64,000 bases of DNA from the NCBI GenBank assembly GCA_022822205.1, contig JAJECC010000129.1, positions 16,202-80,201 on the forward strand. Reading direction: 5' to 3'. Shown piece by piece: positions 24,066 to 32,714 of the stretch. Under the pieces are notes generated by a model. That model searched no databases. It was not told the DNA's origin and saw nothing but the letters and a program-made list of their open reading frames with translations. The translations under genes and the position numbers were made by a program. This DNA comes from Rhodospirillales bacterium. Lineage in GTDB: Bacteria > Pseudomonadota > Alphaproteobacteria > Rhodospirillales > UBA2165. How positions within the stretch are numbered: the first letter of the stretch is position 1; every line of letters begins with the position of its first letter.

Positions 24066-25010
24066 ATGGCCGTTCGTTCGTTTGTTTTTCCGGGGCAGGG
24101 GTCCCAGGCCGTCGGCATGGGCCGGGATCTCGCCAACGCCTTCCCGGAGGCCCGCTACGTCTTCGAGGAACTCGACGATGCGCTCTCGGAGAAGCTCTCG
24201 AAGGTGATGTTCGAAGGGCCCGGGGACGAACTCACCCTGACCGCCAATGCGCAGCCCGCCCTGATGGCCATGAGCCTCGCCGTCTTCCGGGTGCTCGAGA
24301 AGGAGGCCAACCTCGACCTCGCCCGGGCCGGCAAGTATGTCGCCGGCCATTCCCTCGGCGAATATTCGGCGCTGACCGCCGGCGGGACGTTCGCGTTCGC
24401 CGATGCGGCCCGGGTGCTGCGCGCCCGCGGCGCCGCCATGCAGGAAGCGGTCCCCGTCGGCGAGGGCGGCATGGCGGCGCTGATCGGCGCAACGCTGGAG
24501 CAGGCGGAAGACATCGCCGAGCGCGCGGCGGGCGACGAGGTCTGTACCGCGGCCAACGACAATGCCGACGGTCAGGTGGTTTTGTCCGGCGCTATGGCGG
24601 CCATCGACCGGGCTGTCGAAATCGCCGCGCAAGAAGGCATCAAACGCGCCATGAAATTGCCGGTCAGCGCGCCGTTCCATTGCGCCATGATGGCCCCGGC
24701 GGCCGAGGCGATGGAACAGGAGCTGGGAGCGGTCACGTTGAGCGCTCCGGCCGTACCGGTGGTCGCCAACGTCACGGCTGAAGCGGCGGACGACCCGGAT
24801 ACGATCCGCAAACTGCTGGTGGAGCAGGTGACGGCGCGCGTCCGCTGGCGGGAATCGGTCTTGTATATGCGGGACAACGGGGTCGACACGGTGGTCGAGC
24901 TCGGCGCCGGCAAGGTGCTCGGCGGACTGACCCGCCGGATCGACCGGGAACTCGCGGGCGTCTCGGTGCAGACCCCCGAAGATATCGAACAATTCGTCAA
25001 AACACTCTAA
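24066..25010 (+). CDS. fabD: Malonyl-CoA:ACP transacylase FabD
   Basis: 314 residues starting MAVRSFVFPGQGSQAVGMG. The nucleophile is Ser96 in GHSLGEYSAL, and His205 in PVSAPFHCAMM completes the catalytic pair. The enzyme loads malonyl groups onto acyl carrier protein for fatty-acid elongation. fabG follows after 11 bp, with acpP, fabF and mltG beyond: the usual proteobacterial fab cluster without fabH and plsX. Confidence 0.97.
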   Translation: MAVRSFVFPGQGSQAVGMGRDLANAFPEARYVFEELDDALSEKLSKVMFEGPGDELTLTANAQPALMAMSLAVFRVLEKEANLDLARAGKYVAGHSLGEYSALTAGGTFAFADAARVLRARGAAMQEAVPVGEGGMAALIGATLEQAEDIAERAAGDEVCTAANDNADGQVVLSGAMAAIDRAVEIAAQEGIKRAMKLPVSAPFHCAMMAPAAEAMEQELGAVTLSAPAVPVVANVTAEAADDPDTIRKLLVEQVTARVRWRESVLYMRDNGVDTVVELGAGKVLGGLTRRIDRELAGVSVQTPEDIEQFVKTL

Positions 25011-25021
25011 GGAGCGGAACC

Positions 25022-25759
25022 ATGCTGGACCTGACGGACAAGCGGGCACTGGTGACCGGCGCATCGGGCGGAATCGGGTCGGCCGTCGCCAGGGCCCTCC
25101 ATGCCCGGGGCGCGGCGGTTGCCTTGTCGGGCACCCGGGTCGAGGCGTTGGAAGCCTTGGCGGGAGAACTGGGCGGCCGGGCCCATGCCGTCCCCGCCGA
25201 TCTATCCGATGCGGGCGGCGCCGATGCGCTGGCCGGGGCGGCGGGCGAGGCCATGGGCGGGATCGACATCCTGATCAACAATGCCGGACTCACCCGCGAC
25301 AACCTGGCCATGCGGATGAAGGATGAGGAATGGCAGGCCGTCATCGACGTCAACCTGACCGCCTCGTTCCGGCTCGCGCGCGCCTGCCTGCGGGGGATGA
25401 TGAAGGCCCGCTGGGGACGAATCATCGGGATTACCTCCGTGGTTGGCGTGACCGGCAATCCCGGTCAGGCCAATTACGCGGCCTCCAAGGCCGGCATGAT
25501 CGGCATGTCCAAGTCGCTTGCCCAGGAAGTCGCGAGCCGCGGCATCACCGTCAACTGCATCGCGCCCGGCTTCATCGTCACCGCGATGACCGGCGCGCTC
25601 ACCGAGGAGCAGCAGGCGCAGATCACGGCGCGAATCCCAGCCGGCAGATTGGGCGGGGTGGATGACATCGCCGCCGCCGCGGTCTATCTGGCCAGCGGGG
25701 AAGCCGCTTATGTGACGGGCCAGACCCTTCATATAAATGGCGGAATGGCTATGATTTGA
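25022..25759 (+). CDS. fabG: 3-oxoacyl-ACP reductase FabG
   Basis: 245 residues of the classical short-chain dehydrogenase fold. The NADPH-binding motif is TGASGGIG (12-19); NNAG is at 86-89; the catalytic triad is Ser139, Tyr152 and Lys156 (in NYAASKAG). It reduces beta-ketoacyl-ACP in each elongation cycle. The start follows an AAGGAG site 8 bases upstream, and it is 11 bp after fabD, so the pair is co-transcribed. Confidence 0.97.
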   Translation: MLDLTDKRALVTGASGGIGSAVARALHARGAAVALSGTRVEALEALAGELGGRAHAVPADLSDAGGADALAGAAGEAMGGIDILINNAGLTRDNLAMRMKDEEWQAVIDVNLTASFRLARACLRGMMKARWGRIIGITSVVGVTGNPGQANYAASKAGMIGMSKSLAQEVASRGITVNCIAPGFIVTAMTGALTEEQQAQITARIPAGRLGGVDDIAAAAVYLASGEAAYVTGQTLHINGGMAMI

Positions 25760-25907
25760 CGGGGCGCTTTCGGCCTTGTTCGAGCGCTAGTCATACTGAA
25801 AAAAGTGTGTTACCAACGGGCACCTTTTGCGGTCTTTCGCTGGAAATCGACAATCTCCAGCGGGTATCCGGGGCCGCGGTTTTAAGAACATATCGAGGTA
25901 CAAGCGA

Positions 25908-26144
25908 ATGAGTGATGATATTGCCGGACGGGTTAAGGGCATTATTGTCGAGCACCTTGGCGTGGAAGAAGACAAGGTGACGGACACCGCCAGCTTCATC
26001 GACGATCTCGGCGCGGACAGCCTGGACACCGTCGAATTGGTGATGGCGTTTGAAGAAGAATTCGGATGCGAAATTCCGGACGACGCCGCCGAGAAGATTC
26101 TCACCGTGAAGGACGCGGTCGACTTCCTCTCGTCGCAGGCCTAA
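25908..26144 (+). CDS. acpP: Acyl carrier protein
   Basis: 78 residues starting [19 protein letters not shown]. Ser38 in the conserved DSLDTVE is the phosphopantetheine attachment site, and the protein is very acidic, as expected. It carries the growing acyl chain between FabD, FabG and FabF. The 148-bp gap after fabG is large for this cluster and probably holds a separate acpP promoter, because AcpP is needed in high amounts; I see no clear consensus boxes. Confidence 0.97.
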   Translation: MSDDIAGRVKGIIVEHLGVEEDKVTDTASFIDDLGADSLDTVELVMAFEEEFGCEIPDDAAEKILTVKDAVDFLSSQA

Positions 26145-26214
26145 CCGGCCGCCTCGCGTTATTCCTTTGGCCTGGTTGACCTAGGGGGCCGGTCGACCGA
26201 GAACAGCGGTTCAC

Positions 26215-27486
26215 ATGAGACGTGTCGTTGTCACTGGTGTCGGGCTCGTAACGCCGCTTGGAAACGGTGTCGGTATGTCGTGGGAACGGCTGATCGGCGC
26301 CCAATCCGGCATCCGGGCCATCACGTCATTCGATGTATCGGACCTGCCGTCCAAGATCGCGGGCCAGGTGCCGATTGCCGACGGCGACGACGCGCCGCCG
26401 GGCAGTTTCAATTTTGACGATGTGGTGTCGGGCAAGGAACGGCGCCGCATGGACAACTTCATCATCTTCGGGCTGGCCGCCGCCGATGAGGCGGTCAGGG
26501 ATGCGGGCTGGACCCCCGATGACGAGGAGTCGCTGGAGCGCACGGGCGTTCTCATCGGTTCCGGCATCGGCGGCCTTCCCGAGATCGAGAATGGCGCCGG
26601 CGTTATCGCCAACGAGTCGATCCGCAAACTCAGCCCGTTTTTCATTCCGGCCAGCCTGATCAACTTGGCGTCCGGCCAGGTTTCCATCCGGTTTGGATTC
26701 AAGGGACCGAACCATGCCGTGGTCACCGCGTGCGCTTCCGGCGCGCACGCCATCGGCGATGCGGCGCGGATGATCATGCTGGACGACGCCGACGTGATGG
26801 TGGCCGGCGGCGCCGAAGCAGCGGTCTGCCGGCTCGGTATGGCGGGCTTCGCCCAGGCCCGCGCCTTGTCGACCGGTTTCAATGATACGCCCGAGAAGGC
26901 CTCGCGTCCCTACGACAAGGACCGGGACGGGTTCGTCATCGGCGAGGGCGCCGGCATCGTCGTGCTTGAGGAATTGGAGCACGCCAGGAAGCGGGGCGCC
27001 AAAATCTATGCCGAGGTCGTCGGTTACGGGATGTCGGGGGACGGTTACCACATTACGGCGCCCGCGGAAGACGGCAACGGCGGTTTTCGCGCCATGAAGG
27101 CGGCCCTCAAACGGGCGGGTCTGAACGCCGAGGATATCGACTACGTCAACGCCCACGGCACGTCGACGCCGCTGGGCGACGAGATCGAGGTCGGCGCGGT
27201 GAAGCGGCTGTTCGGCGATCACGCCTATGAGATCGCCATGTCGTCCACCAAGTCCTCCATCGGACACCTGTTGGGCGCGGCCGGCTCCGCCGAGGCGGTA
27301 TTTTGCATCCTGGCGATAAGAGACGGCGTGGCGCCGCCGACGCTGAATTTGGATAACCCGTCCGAAAGCTGCGACATCAATTTAGTGCCGCACCAGGCCC
27401 AGGAGCGGCCCATCAAGACGGCGCTCTCCAATTCCTTCGGCTTTGGCGGGACCAACGCGTCGCTGATCCTTACCGCTCCGTCCTAG
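26215..27486 (+). CDS. fabF: 3-oxoacyl-ACP synthase II FabF
   Basis: 423 residues with the Cys-His-His triad of condensing enzymes: Cys173 (VTACASGAHAIG), His314 (NAHGTSTPLGD) and His351 (SSIGHLLGAAG). The Gly-rich end, NSFGFGGTNASL, is also present. It condenses malonyl-ACP with acyl-ACP and sets membrane unsaturation in many bacteria. It follows acpP after 70 bp and precedes mltG by 15 bp. Confidence 0.97.
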   Translation: MRRVVVTGVGLVTPLGNGVGMSWERLIGAQSGIRAITSFDVSDLPSKIAGQVPIADGDDAPPGSFNFDDVVSGKERRRMDNFIIFGLAAADEAVRDAGWTPDDEESLERTGVLIGSGIGGLPEIENGAGVIANESIRKLSPFFIPASLINLASGQVSIRFGFKGPNHAVVTACASGAHAIGDAARMIMLDDADVMVAGGAEAAVCRLGMAGFAQARALSTGFNDTPEKASRPYDKDRDGFVIGEGAGIVVLEELEHARKRGAKIYAEVVGYGMSGDGYHITAPAEDGNGGFRAMKAALKRAGLNAEDIDYVNAHGTSTPLGDEIEVGAVKRLFGDHAYEIAMSSTKSSIGHLLGAAGSAEAVFCILAIRDGVAPPTLNLDNPSESCDINLVPHQAQERPIKTALSNSFGFGGTNASLILTAPS

Positions 27487-27501
27487 GAGGCCCGGCGCCG
27501 C

Positions 27502-28482
27502 ATGCTCCGCTGGCTATTCGGATTCGTTCTGGCGGTCGGGCTGGCGGCCGGCGTCGTCGTTGCCTGGGGCTACGCGGAATATCTCCGTCCCGGACCCTAC
27601 GATATCGGCACGGCGATCATCATCGACGAAGGAACCGGTGTCGATGCCATCGCCCGGGATTTGCAGGGCCGCGGCCTGATTCGGTCCGCGCATGTGTTCC
27701 GCGCCGGCCTGCGGCTGCTGGACCCGGACAAGACGCTCAAGGCCGGCGAATATGCCATCCCGCCGTCCCTCAGCCCGCGGGCTATTGTCGGCCTTTTTGA
27801 CGAGGGCAAGACCGTCGTCCGCCGGCTGACGGTGGCCGAGGGACTGACGACCGCGCAGATACTGGCGCAGCTTCGGGCAACCGAAGGGTTGTCGGGAGAA
27901 ATCGGGCGGCGGCCCGACGAGGGGTCGCTGCTGCCGGAAACCTATCATTTTTCGTACGGCGACACCCGGGAGCGGATCGTCCGGCGGATGCGGGTCGCCA
28001 TGGCGGATGCCCTGGACGAGATTTGGCGCCGCCGAGCCCCCGGCCTGCCGATCGAATCGCCCGCCGAAGCCGTCATCCTGGCCTCCATAATCGAGAAAGA
28101 GACCGGGCGCGCCGATGAGCGCCGGCGGGTCGCCGGCGTCTTCGTCAACCGTCTCAACAAGCGCATGCGCCTACAATCCGATCCGACCGTGGTTTACGGA
28201 TTGACCGATGGCCGGGGGCCGCTCGGACGGAAGCTGACCCGTGCCGATCTCGCCAAGGATCATCCGTTCAATACCTATGTCATTCGCGGCCTGCCGCCGG
28301 GCCCGATCGCGAATCCGGGCCGCGCGTCCCTCGAGGCGGCGGTCAACCCCGCGGCAACCGGCGATCTCTATTTCGTTGCCGACGGCAAGGGAGGGCATTT
28401 GTTTGCCCGGACGCTTCGGGAACACAATGCCAACGTCGCCAAGTGGCGGCGGATTGAGCGGGAGCGGCGATCCGCCCCGTGA
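27502..28482 (+). CDS. mltG: Endolytic murein transglycosylase MltG
   Basis: 326 residues with one N-terminal membrane helix (about 4-24), then a LysM-like region and the YceG catalytic domain. The catalytic Glu is Glu198 in SIIEKETG, followed by the family motif LQSDPTVVYG and, near the end, PGPIANPGRASLEAA. MltG cleaves nascent glycan strands in the periplasm and is proposed to end peptidoglycan polymerisation. It is placed after fabF, as in many proteobacteria, and ends 4 bp before a convergent gene. Confidence 0.95.
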   Translation: MLRWLFGFVLAVGLAAGVVVAWGYAEYLRPGPYDIGTAIIIDEGTGVDAIARDLQGRGLIRSAHVFRAGLRLLDPDKTLKAGEYAIPPSLSPRAIVGLFDEGKTVVRRLTVAEGLTTAQILAQLRATEGLSGEIGRRPDEGSLLPETYHFSYGDTRERIVRRMRVAMADALDEIWRRRAPGLPIESPAEAVILASIIEKETGRADERRRVAGVFVNRLNKRMRLQSDPTVVYGLTDGRGPLGRKLTRADLAKDHPFNTYVIRGLPPGPIANPGRASLEAAVNPAATGDLYFVADGKGGHLFARTLREHNANVAKWRRIERERRSAP

Positions 28483-28486
28483 CCCG

Positions 28487-29254
28487 CTACTCCTTGCGGG
28501 GAAGACCGGCGAAGAAACGATCGGTCAGGCCGGGGGGCAGGGCGGCGGTCAATACCAGCATGGCATGGAAGATCCACGGGAACGCGATCCGCGGCCGGTT
28601 GCGGGCAATCCCCCGCCGGATGATGCGGGCGGCCTTGGGCGCATCCATCAGCAAGGGCATGTGAAACCTGTTCTCGTCGGTGATGCGGCTGACGACGAAC
28701 CCCGGGCAAATAACGCTGACGCCGATTCCGTCGGCCGCCAGCCGGCCTCTCAGGCCTTCGCCGTAGCTGCGGGCCCAAGCGTTGGCGGCGGCATACTGCG
28801 GTGCGCCGGGCATGCCGCGAAAGCTCGCCAGGGAGCTCATGATAGCGATCTGTCCCCGTCCGCGCGCCGCCATTCGGGGGACCAGCGGATCGACGGTGTT
28901 GAGCACGCCGTTCACTTTCACTTTGCGAACCAGCCGGTCCCGTTCGGGCGTGTCCTCGCCGCCGCTGGTATCGCCGCTTACCCCGGCGTTGGCGATCACC
29001 AGATCGAGGGGATGATCGCTGTCGGTCCGGATCACCCATTCTTCCATGGCCCGCCGGTCGGTAACGTCGAGCGCTTGAACCTCCACCCGCGCCGCGCCGG
29101 CCGCCAGGCAAATGTCCCTGATCTCCTCCAGCCGCGCCGGGTCGCGGCCGCACAGGAACAGGCTGACGCCGGGCGCGGCGTAGGCTTCCGCGAGGGCGGC
29201 GCCGATGCCGCTTGAAGCGCCGGTAATCAAAATCGACTGGAAGCGTCTGGTCAT
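28487..29254 (-). CDS. Short-chain dehydrogenase/reductase family protein
   Basis: 255 residues from the ATG at 29254 (MTRRFQSILITGASSGIGA). It has the cofactor motif TGASSGIG, the structural ANAG, a catalytic Ser in IMSSLASF and YAAANAWARSYGEGLRG. In that motif the usual Lys of YxxxK is replaced: the sequence reads YAAAN, so the canonical catalytic Lys is missing. A C-terminal hydrophobic stretch (AFPWIFHAMLVLTAALPP) suggests membrane association. It resembles YdfG/DltE-like SDRs found beside fatty-acid genes. Substrate unknown. Confidence 0.85.
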   Translation of the reverse strand: MTRRFQSILITGASSGIGAALAEAYAAPGVSLFLCGRDPARLEEIRDICLAAGAARVEVQALDVTDRRAMEEWVIRTDSDHPLDLVIANAGVSGDTSGGEDTPERDRLVRKVKVNGVLNTVDPLVPRMAARGRGQIAIMSSLASFRGMPGAPQYAAANAWARSYGEGLRGRLAADGIGVSVICPGFVVSRITDENRFHMPLLMDAPKAARIIRRGIARNRPRIAFPWIFHAMLVLTAALPPGLTDRFFAGLPRKE

Positions 29255-29344
29255 TCTTCTCGCGCGCCGGGCCGTTCGCGGCGCCAACTTGTTGCGCCGC
29301 CGATGCACGGCTATAACACGAGCCAAGATGCGAATGGAGACTTC

Positions 29345-30235
29345 ATGACGATTGCCAGCATGACCGGCTTCGCCCGGGTCGACGGCGGGGAAGGCAATCA
29401 CACCTGGATCTGGGAAGCGAGAAGCGTCAACGGCCGCGGGTTGGACATCCGCTGCCGCCTGCCGCAGGGCCATGACGAGTTCGAAGTTCAGGCGAGGAAG
29501 ATGGCGGGCGAGAAATTCTCGCGCGGCAATATCAGTATCGGTTTGACCCTGCGTCAGACCTCCGGCGATGCCCACTACGTCATTAATCGGGAGCTTCTGG
29601 ATCAACTGGTGGAAACCGCCAATAGCCTGGCCGCCGAAAGCAACGGCGGGCCGCCGGCGCTGGACCGGCTGCTCGGCGTCCGGGGTGTGGTCGAGGCGGC
29701 GGAACGCGAGGAAAATGATGCGGCGCGGCAGGCGTTGAAGACGGCGATGCTTGACGGATTGCGGCAGCTTCTGGACGAGCTCGATACCACGCGCGGCGAG
29801 GAAGGCGGCCGCATCCTGCCGGCTCTCGAAGGTCAGCTGGGAACCATCGAGACGCTCTGCGAAGCCGCCGAAAAGGTGGGCGAGGCGCAACCGGCGGCCT
29901 TGAAGGCGAAACTCGAGAAACAGGTGGATGAGCTGCTTGACGGCGGAACGCGGGAAATTCCGCCCGAGCGCCTGGCGCAAGAGGTGGCCATGCTGCTGAC
30001 CAAGGCCGATGTGCGCGAAGAGATCGACCGGCTGAAGGCGCACGTCGAAGCGGCGCGCGAGCTACTGGACGGCGGCGGCGCCATCGGCAGGCGTCTCGAC
30101 TTTCTCTGCCAGGAGTTCACCCGCGAGGCCAATACCATTTGTTCAAAGGCGGCCGATATCGAACTCACCAACATCGGCCTGGAGATGAAGGCGGCCGTCG
30201 AACAATTCAGGGAACAGGTTCAAAATCTTGAGTAG
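29345..30235 (+). CDS. yicC: YicC family endoribonuclease-like protein
   Basis: 296 residues starting MTIASMTGFARVDGG, with the YicC N-terminal domain (EARSVNGRGLDIRCRLP) and the C-terminal DUF1732 region (GRRLDFLCQEFTREANTICSKA), which holds the conserved Glu and His/Asn positions. E. coli YicC is reported as a ribonuclease acting on small RNAs. The last 8 bases overlap gmk; the yicC-gmk pairing is widespread. It is divergent from the SDR gene across a 90-bp gap. Confidence 0.92.
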   Translation: MTIASMTGFARVDGGEGNHTWIWEARSVNGRGLDIRCRLPQGHDEFEVQARKMAGEKFSRGNISIGLTLRQTSGDAHYVINRELLDQLVETANSLAAESNGGPPALDRLLGVRGVVEAAEREENDAARQALKTAMLDGLRQLLDELDTTRGEEGGRILPALEGQLGTIETLCEAAEKVGEAQPAALKAKLEKQVDELLDGGTREIPPERLAQEVAMLLTKADVREEIDRLKAHVEAARELLDGGGAIGRRLDFLCQEFTREANTICSKAADIELTNIGLEMKAAVEQFREQVQNLE

Positions 30236-30884
30236 CTCCGCGACACCGGTTCAAATCGCCCGACGCGGCCTGATGCTTGTCCTGTCGTCTCCATCCGGGG
30301 CGGGCAAGACGACGATCTCCCGTGAGTTGCTGAAATGCGATTCCGCGCTATCGCTCTCCATCTCGGCGACAACCCGGCCCAAACGCCCGGCGGAAACCGA
30401 CGGCGACGACTACATTTTTGTCGGCGAGGACGAATTCGAGAAGATGGTCCAGGCGGGCGAGTTTCTGGAACATGCCAATGTCTTCGGCCATTTCTATGGA
30501 ACGCCCCGGGCACCCGTTGAAGAAGCGCTCGCCGCCGGCCGCGACATTCTGTTCGATATCGATTGGCAAGGCACACAGCAGATCGCCGACGATAGGGCGC
30601 TCCGCTCCGATTTGGTTAGCGTATTCGTTCTGCCGCCAAGCACCGGAGAACTCGAAGCGCGCCTGCGCAGCCGGGCGCAGGACCCCGAAGAGATCGTGCA
30701 AAACCGGATGGCGAAGGCTTCCGACGAGATGAGCCACTACGACAGCTACGAGTACATCATCGTCAACGAAGACCTGGAGCTCAGCGTGTCCCGGGTGCAG
30801 TCGATCATCTTCGCCGAGCGCGCAAAGCGGGTACGGCAGGTCGGCCTCCACGAATTCGTATCCACACTGCGCCGCGAAGATTAG
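30228..30884 (+). CDS. gmk: Guanylate kinase
   Basis: 218 residues with the P-loop SSPSGAGKTT and the GMP-binding segment SISATTRPKRPAETDGDDY. It phosphorylates GMP to GDP. The start is uncertain: TTG at 30228 gives MSSSATPVQIARRGLMLVL, matching the usual alphaproteobacterial N-terminus, while the first ATG (30273) begins directly before the P-loop strand. I prefer the TTG because it overlaps the yicC stop. Its stop codon shares the 4 bases TTAG with the convergent rsmA stop. Confidence 0.94.
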   Translation: MSSSATPVQIARRGLMLVLSSPSGAGKTTISRELLKCDSALSLSISATTRPKRPAETDGDDYIFVGEDEFEKMVQAGEFLEHANVFGHFYGTPRAPVEEALAAGRDILFDIDWQGTQQIADDRALRSDLVSVFVLPPSTGELEARLRSRAQDPEEIVQNRMAKASDEMSHYDSYEYIIVNEDLELSVSRVQSIIFAERAKRVRQVGLHEFVSTLRRED

Positions 30885-31696
30885 CCATCCAGCGCGTTCG
30901 CCAATCGGCAGAACTCCCCGACCGTCAGGGTTTCGCCGCGCCGGGTCGGATCGATGCCGTGGGCTTCCGGGTCCAGCCCGAGGGATTTCAGGGATGTCCG
31001 CAACATCTTCCGCCGCTGACCGAAAGCCGCCGCGGTGACCGTTTCGACCGCCTCGAACCGGACCGGAAAGGCGGGCGCCGCATGGGGTGTCAGCGTCACC
31101 ACCGTCGAGGTGACCTTGGGCGGCGGGGTAAAGGCGCGCGCATCGACGTTGAAGGCGGGCTCGGTTGCGCACAGCCATTGGGTCAGCACCGACAATCGGC
31201 CATAGGCCTTGGTGCCCGGCGAAGCGGTCAGCCGGCCGGCGACTTCGCGCTGGAACATCAGCGTCATGGATTCGAGGGAAGCCGACTGTTTCAGCGCTTC
31301 GACGAGAATTACCGTGGAGACGTTGTAGGGCAGGTTTGAAACCAGTTTCCGGGGACCGGCCGAAAGTTCGGAATAAAGGAGCTTCGTTGCGTCGGCGGCG
31401 ATGATTTCCAATCTGTCGGGATAGGCATGCGCCAATTCGTTGAGAGCTTCGATACAGCGCGGATCCTTTTCGACGGCGATCACCCGCCGGGAACCGGCAT
31501 CAAGCAGCGACCGCGTGAGACCGCCGGGACCCGGGCCGATTTCAATCACGTCGCAGTTCGTCAAATCCCCGGCCGTCCGGGCAATCCGGTCGGACAGATT
31601 TCGATCGAGAAGAAAGTGCTGCCCAAGCTGTTTCCGGGCGGACAGCCCATACCGTTTGATGACATCCCGCAGCGGCGGGACCGCGGGTTCAGGCAA
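30881..31696 (-). CDS. rsmA: 16S rRNA (adenine-N6,N6)-dimethyltransferase RsmA (KsgA)
   Basis: 271 residues. It has LGQHFLLDRN at the N-terminus, SAM motif I IEIGPGPGGLTRSLL (about 51-65) and motif IV NLPYNVS, typical of the KsgA/Dim1 family. It dimethylates two adjacent adenines in helix 45 late in 30S assembly. It overlaps pdxA upstream by 8 bases, completing the lptF-lptG-lptD-surA-pdxA-rsmA run. Confidence 0.97.
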   Translation of the reverse strand: MPEPAVPPLRDVIKRYGLSARKQLGQHFLLDRNLSDRIARTAGDLTNCDVIEIGPGPGGLTRSLLDAGSRRVIAVEKDPRCIEALNELAHAYPDRLEIIAADATKLLYSELSAGPRKLVSNLPYNVSTVILVEALKQSASLESMTLMFQREVAGRLTASPGTKAYGRLSVLTQWLCATEPAFNVDARAFTPPPKVTSTVVTLTPHAAPAFPVRFEAVETVTAAAFGQRRKMLRTSLKSLGLDPEAHGIDPTRRGETLTVGEFCRLANALDG

Positions 31697-32714
31697 GGGC
31701 CGTCGCCTTTTGCCGATTCTCCGCCATGGCGGCGGCGGTCTCTATTGCGGATACCAGGCTGGTTTCCCGGGCCGTGCCGGTTCCCGCCAAATCCAAGGCG
31801 GTTCCGTGGTCCGGCGAGGTTCGAATAAACGGCAGGCCGAGGGTCACGTTGACCGCCCGGTCGAAATCAAGGGTCTTGACCGGAATGAGCGCTTGGTCGT
31901 GATACATGCAGACCGCCGCGTCGTAGGTTCCGCGGGCGGCATCGTGAAACATGGTATCCGGCGAAAGCGGCCCGAGAACTCTCAGCCCTTCGCGGTTGCA
32001 CCGATCAACGACCGGCTTCAGCAGCTCGATTTCCTCCCGACCCATGGCTCCCCCTTCGCCGGCGTGGGGATTGAGCCCGGCGACGGCGATGCGGGGGTGT
32101 TCAATGCCGAAATCCGTCGTGAGCGCCTTTGCGGTGATTGAGATGGTTTCCGCCACCAGGTCTTCGTTCAACCTCGCAAGCGCCTCCTTCAGACTAATGT
32201 GCCGTGTGACCGGCACGACGCGCAACCGCTCGCTCGCCAGCATCATCACCGGCTCGGTCCCGGTTCCGGCAAGGTGGGCGAGAAATTCGGTATGACCCGG
32301 AAACTCGAACCCGTCCCGATACTGAGCCAATTTGTGGATCGGATTGGTCACCACGGCGGCAGCCTCACCCGAAAGCGTCAGTGCGACCGCTTGTTCGATG
32401 GAGTCCCGTACCGCAGGGGCGTTCTCCGGATCAATTGTGCCCGGAACGGGCGGGCGCGGCAGGTCGATCGGAATGACCGGCAGGGCGCCGGAGAAAACCG
32501 ACGCCGCCTCTTCCGGCCGGCCGATTTCCCGGAGCGGCGTGTCCTCGCCAATCAAATTTGCCAGCCCCGTCAAGCGGGAAGGATTGTCGACGGCGGCAAA
32601 TGCCGGACCCGATTTTCGTAGCCGCCCCCAGGCCTTCAGCAGAATTTCGCCGCCGATTCCGGCGGGTTCTCCCATGGTGACCAGGAACGGAGGTGACGAG
32701 GCGCTGCTCATCAT
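31689..32714 (-). CDS. pdxA: 4-hydroxythreonine-4-phosphate dehydrogenase PdxA
   Basis: 341 residues with the PdxA start FLVTMGEPAGIGGEI, NPIHKLAQYRDGFEFPGHTEF in the middle and GLNPHAGEGGAMGREE for substrate and metal binding. It oxidises 4-phosphohydroxy-threonine in pyridoxal-phosphate synthesis. The ATG at 32714 forms an ATGA overlap with surA; surA-pdxA-rsmA is a classic proteobacterial order. Confidence 0.96.
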   Translation of the reverse strand: MMSSASSPPFLVTMGEPAGIGGEILLKAWGRLRKSGPAFAAVDNPSRLTGLANLIGEDTPLREIGRPEEAASVFSGALPVIPIDLPRPPVPGTIDPENAPAVRDSIEQAVALTLSGEAAAVVTNPIHKLAQYRDGFEFPGHTEFLAHLAGTGTEPVMMLASERLRVVPVTRHISLKEALARLNEDLVAETISITAKALTTDFGIEHPRIAVAGLNPHAGEGGAMGREEIELLKPVVDRCNREGLRVLGPLSPDTMFHDAARGTYDAAVCMYHDQALIPVKTLDFDRAVNVTLGLPFIRTSPDHGTALDLAGTGTARETSLVSAIETAAAMAENRQKATALA

